Positions 63,653-64,000 of a stretch of DNA of 64,000 bases are shown in pieces; within the stretch, counting starts at the first letter, position 1; each line of letters opens with the position of its first letter. The DNA lies in the NCBI RefSeq assembly GCF_000430725.1, contig NZ_KE387213.1, positions 41,211 to 105,210 of the forward strand. The letters run 5' to 3'. The position numbers and the translations under genes are program-made. The notes under the pieces were generated by a model. It saw only the letters and a program-made list of their open reading frames with translations. It made no database searches and was not told the DNA's origin. The DNA comes from Azohydromonas australica DSM 1124. Lineage in GTDB: Bacteria; Pseudomonadota; Gammaproteobacteria; Burkholderiales; Burkholderiaceae_C.

Positions 63653-63863
63653 CTTTGTCAACGGGCGGACCCGCAGGTCCGGGGTTGGAGGAGGCGCGCC
63701 GATCATGCGCGAAATGCCGCCGTGGCGGCAACGCGGCGGCGCGGAACCCCGGCGCCGGCGTGCCGGCGGGCATCATCGTGAAACGCTCTCCCTGGGCGGT
63801 GCGGAAACTCTTGCCCCGCGCCGCGCTCCCATCACGACCACGCCCCCCAAGAAGGACTGCCCG

Positions 63864-64000
63864 ATGGAACTGCTGACCGACCCGCAAGCCTGGATTGCCT
63901 TCCTGACGCTCACCGCGCTGGAGCTGGTACTGGGCATCGACAACATCATCTTCATCTCGATCCTGGTCGATAAGCTGCCGCGCGAGCGGCGCGAGTTCGC
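63864..64000 (+). CDS. TerC family membrane protein (5' part, runs off window)
   Basis: Only the first 45 codons are present. MELLTDPQAWIAFLTLTALELVLGIDNIIFISIL and DKLPRERREFA carry the TerC/YoaE motif GIDNIIF with the conserved Asp and Asn in the first membrane helices. Members include manganese exporters (Alx/MntP-like functions) and tellurite-resistance proteins. A GAAGGA ribosome-binding site precedes the ATG. No yybP-ykoY-type riboswitch could be discerned in the 211-base gap before it. Confidence 0.85.
   Translation, partial: MELLTDPQAWIAFLTLTALELVLGIDNIIFISILVDKLPRERREF

Noticed and set aside
60629..63781. 1050-codon plus-strand open frame
   Set aside because: Complementary-strand shadow of yejB and yejA; low-complexity composition and no family features.
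63653..63863. yybP-ykoY manganese riboswitch before the TerC gene
   Set aside because: Such elements often precede terC-like genes, but the characteristic conserved loops were not seen in this GC-rich gap.

Overview
The window is GC-rich (strong G/C third-position bias), gene-dense chromosomal DNA from a betaproteobacterium. Gene content and order point to Burkholderiales, most likely Comamonadaceae: GTP-type PEP carboxykinase, a Bug-type solute-binding protein, OxyR with Cys199/Cys208, the yraN-diaA-dolP/rsmI cluster, mnmG-rsmG-parA-parB, and scattered palindromic TTCGACAGGCTCAGGGCGAACGG-type repeats. No rRNA, tRNA, CRISPR array, insertion sequence or prophage was seen. Most of the window is housekeeping sequence; the distinctive items are noted region by region.

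Layout. 1-4.2 kb (minus): pckG, a YecA/SEC-C protein, a metallophosphoesterase and a universal stress protein. 4.4-10.9 kb: MOSC protein, AbrB-family membrane protein, NemA-like ene-reductase, RlmJ, a Tat-type PhoX phosphatase and a CPBP protease. 10.9-19.5 kb: queuosine genes (queA, tgt) flanking a cytochrome c, recG, panB-panC, and oxyR followed by a small ORF and dps. 19.6-27.3 kb: prfC, TerB-like protein, ubiA, a two-gene insert (Panacea/DUF4065 protein plus a nucleotide-cyclase-fold protein) between ubiA and the convergent proC-ubiC pair, and glutamate dehydrogenase. 27.3-35.5 kb: Bug protein, DUF535 protein, yggS, a pilT broken by an in-frame TAG, an HIBADH-like reductase, dolP-diaA-yraN/rsmI and a duplicated-repeat periplasmic protein. 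35.6-40.4 kb: tldD, aroG preceded by a Phe-rich leader peptide and attenuator, PduO-type adenosyltransferase, glyoxalase I. 40.4-48.3 kb: the stress operon prkA-yeaH-spoVR, then otsB and otsA. 48.3-55 kb: parB, hydrolase, (argC on the opposite strand), parA, LysE exporter, rsmG and mnmG, with two perfect parS sites inside mnmG. 55-64 kb: DUF2061 protein, an output-less Cache-type sensor, YkgJ protein, a cysteine-free glutaredoxin-like protein, GST, the yejABEF peptide ABC transporter and the start of a TerC gene.

Most interesting signals. (1) The Panacea plus cyclase-fold gene pair at 22974-24339 has the architecture of a toxin-antitoxin or nucleotide-signalling defence module that I do not recognise as described. 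(2) The leader of aroG (37216-37349) encodes a 24-residue peptide with five Phe, one Tyr and one Trp; it overlaps an exact 9-nt copy of the 3' arm of a downstream intrinsic terminator, a complete transcription-attenuation switch. (3) pilT carries a nonsense codon at codon 37 and no pilU follows it.

All functional names rest on reading motifs and gene order by eye; no database search was possible. Start codons were reassigned where the longest open frame began upstream of the conserved N-terminus.
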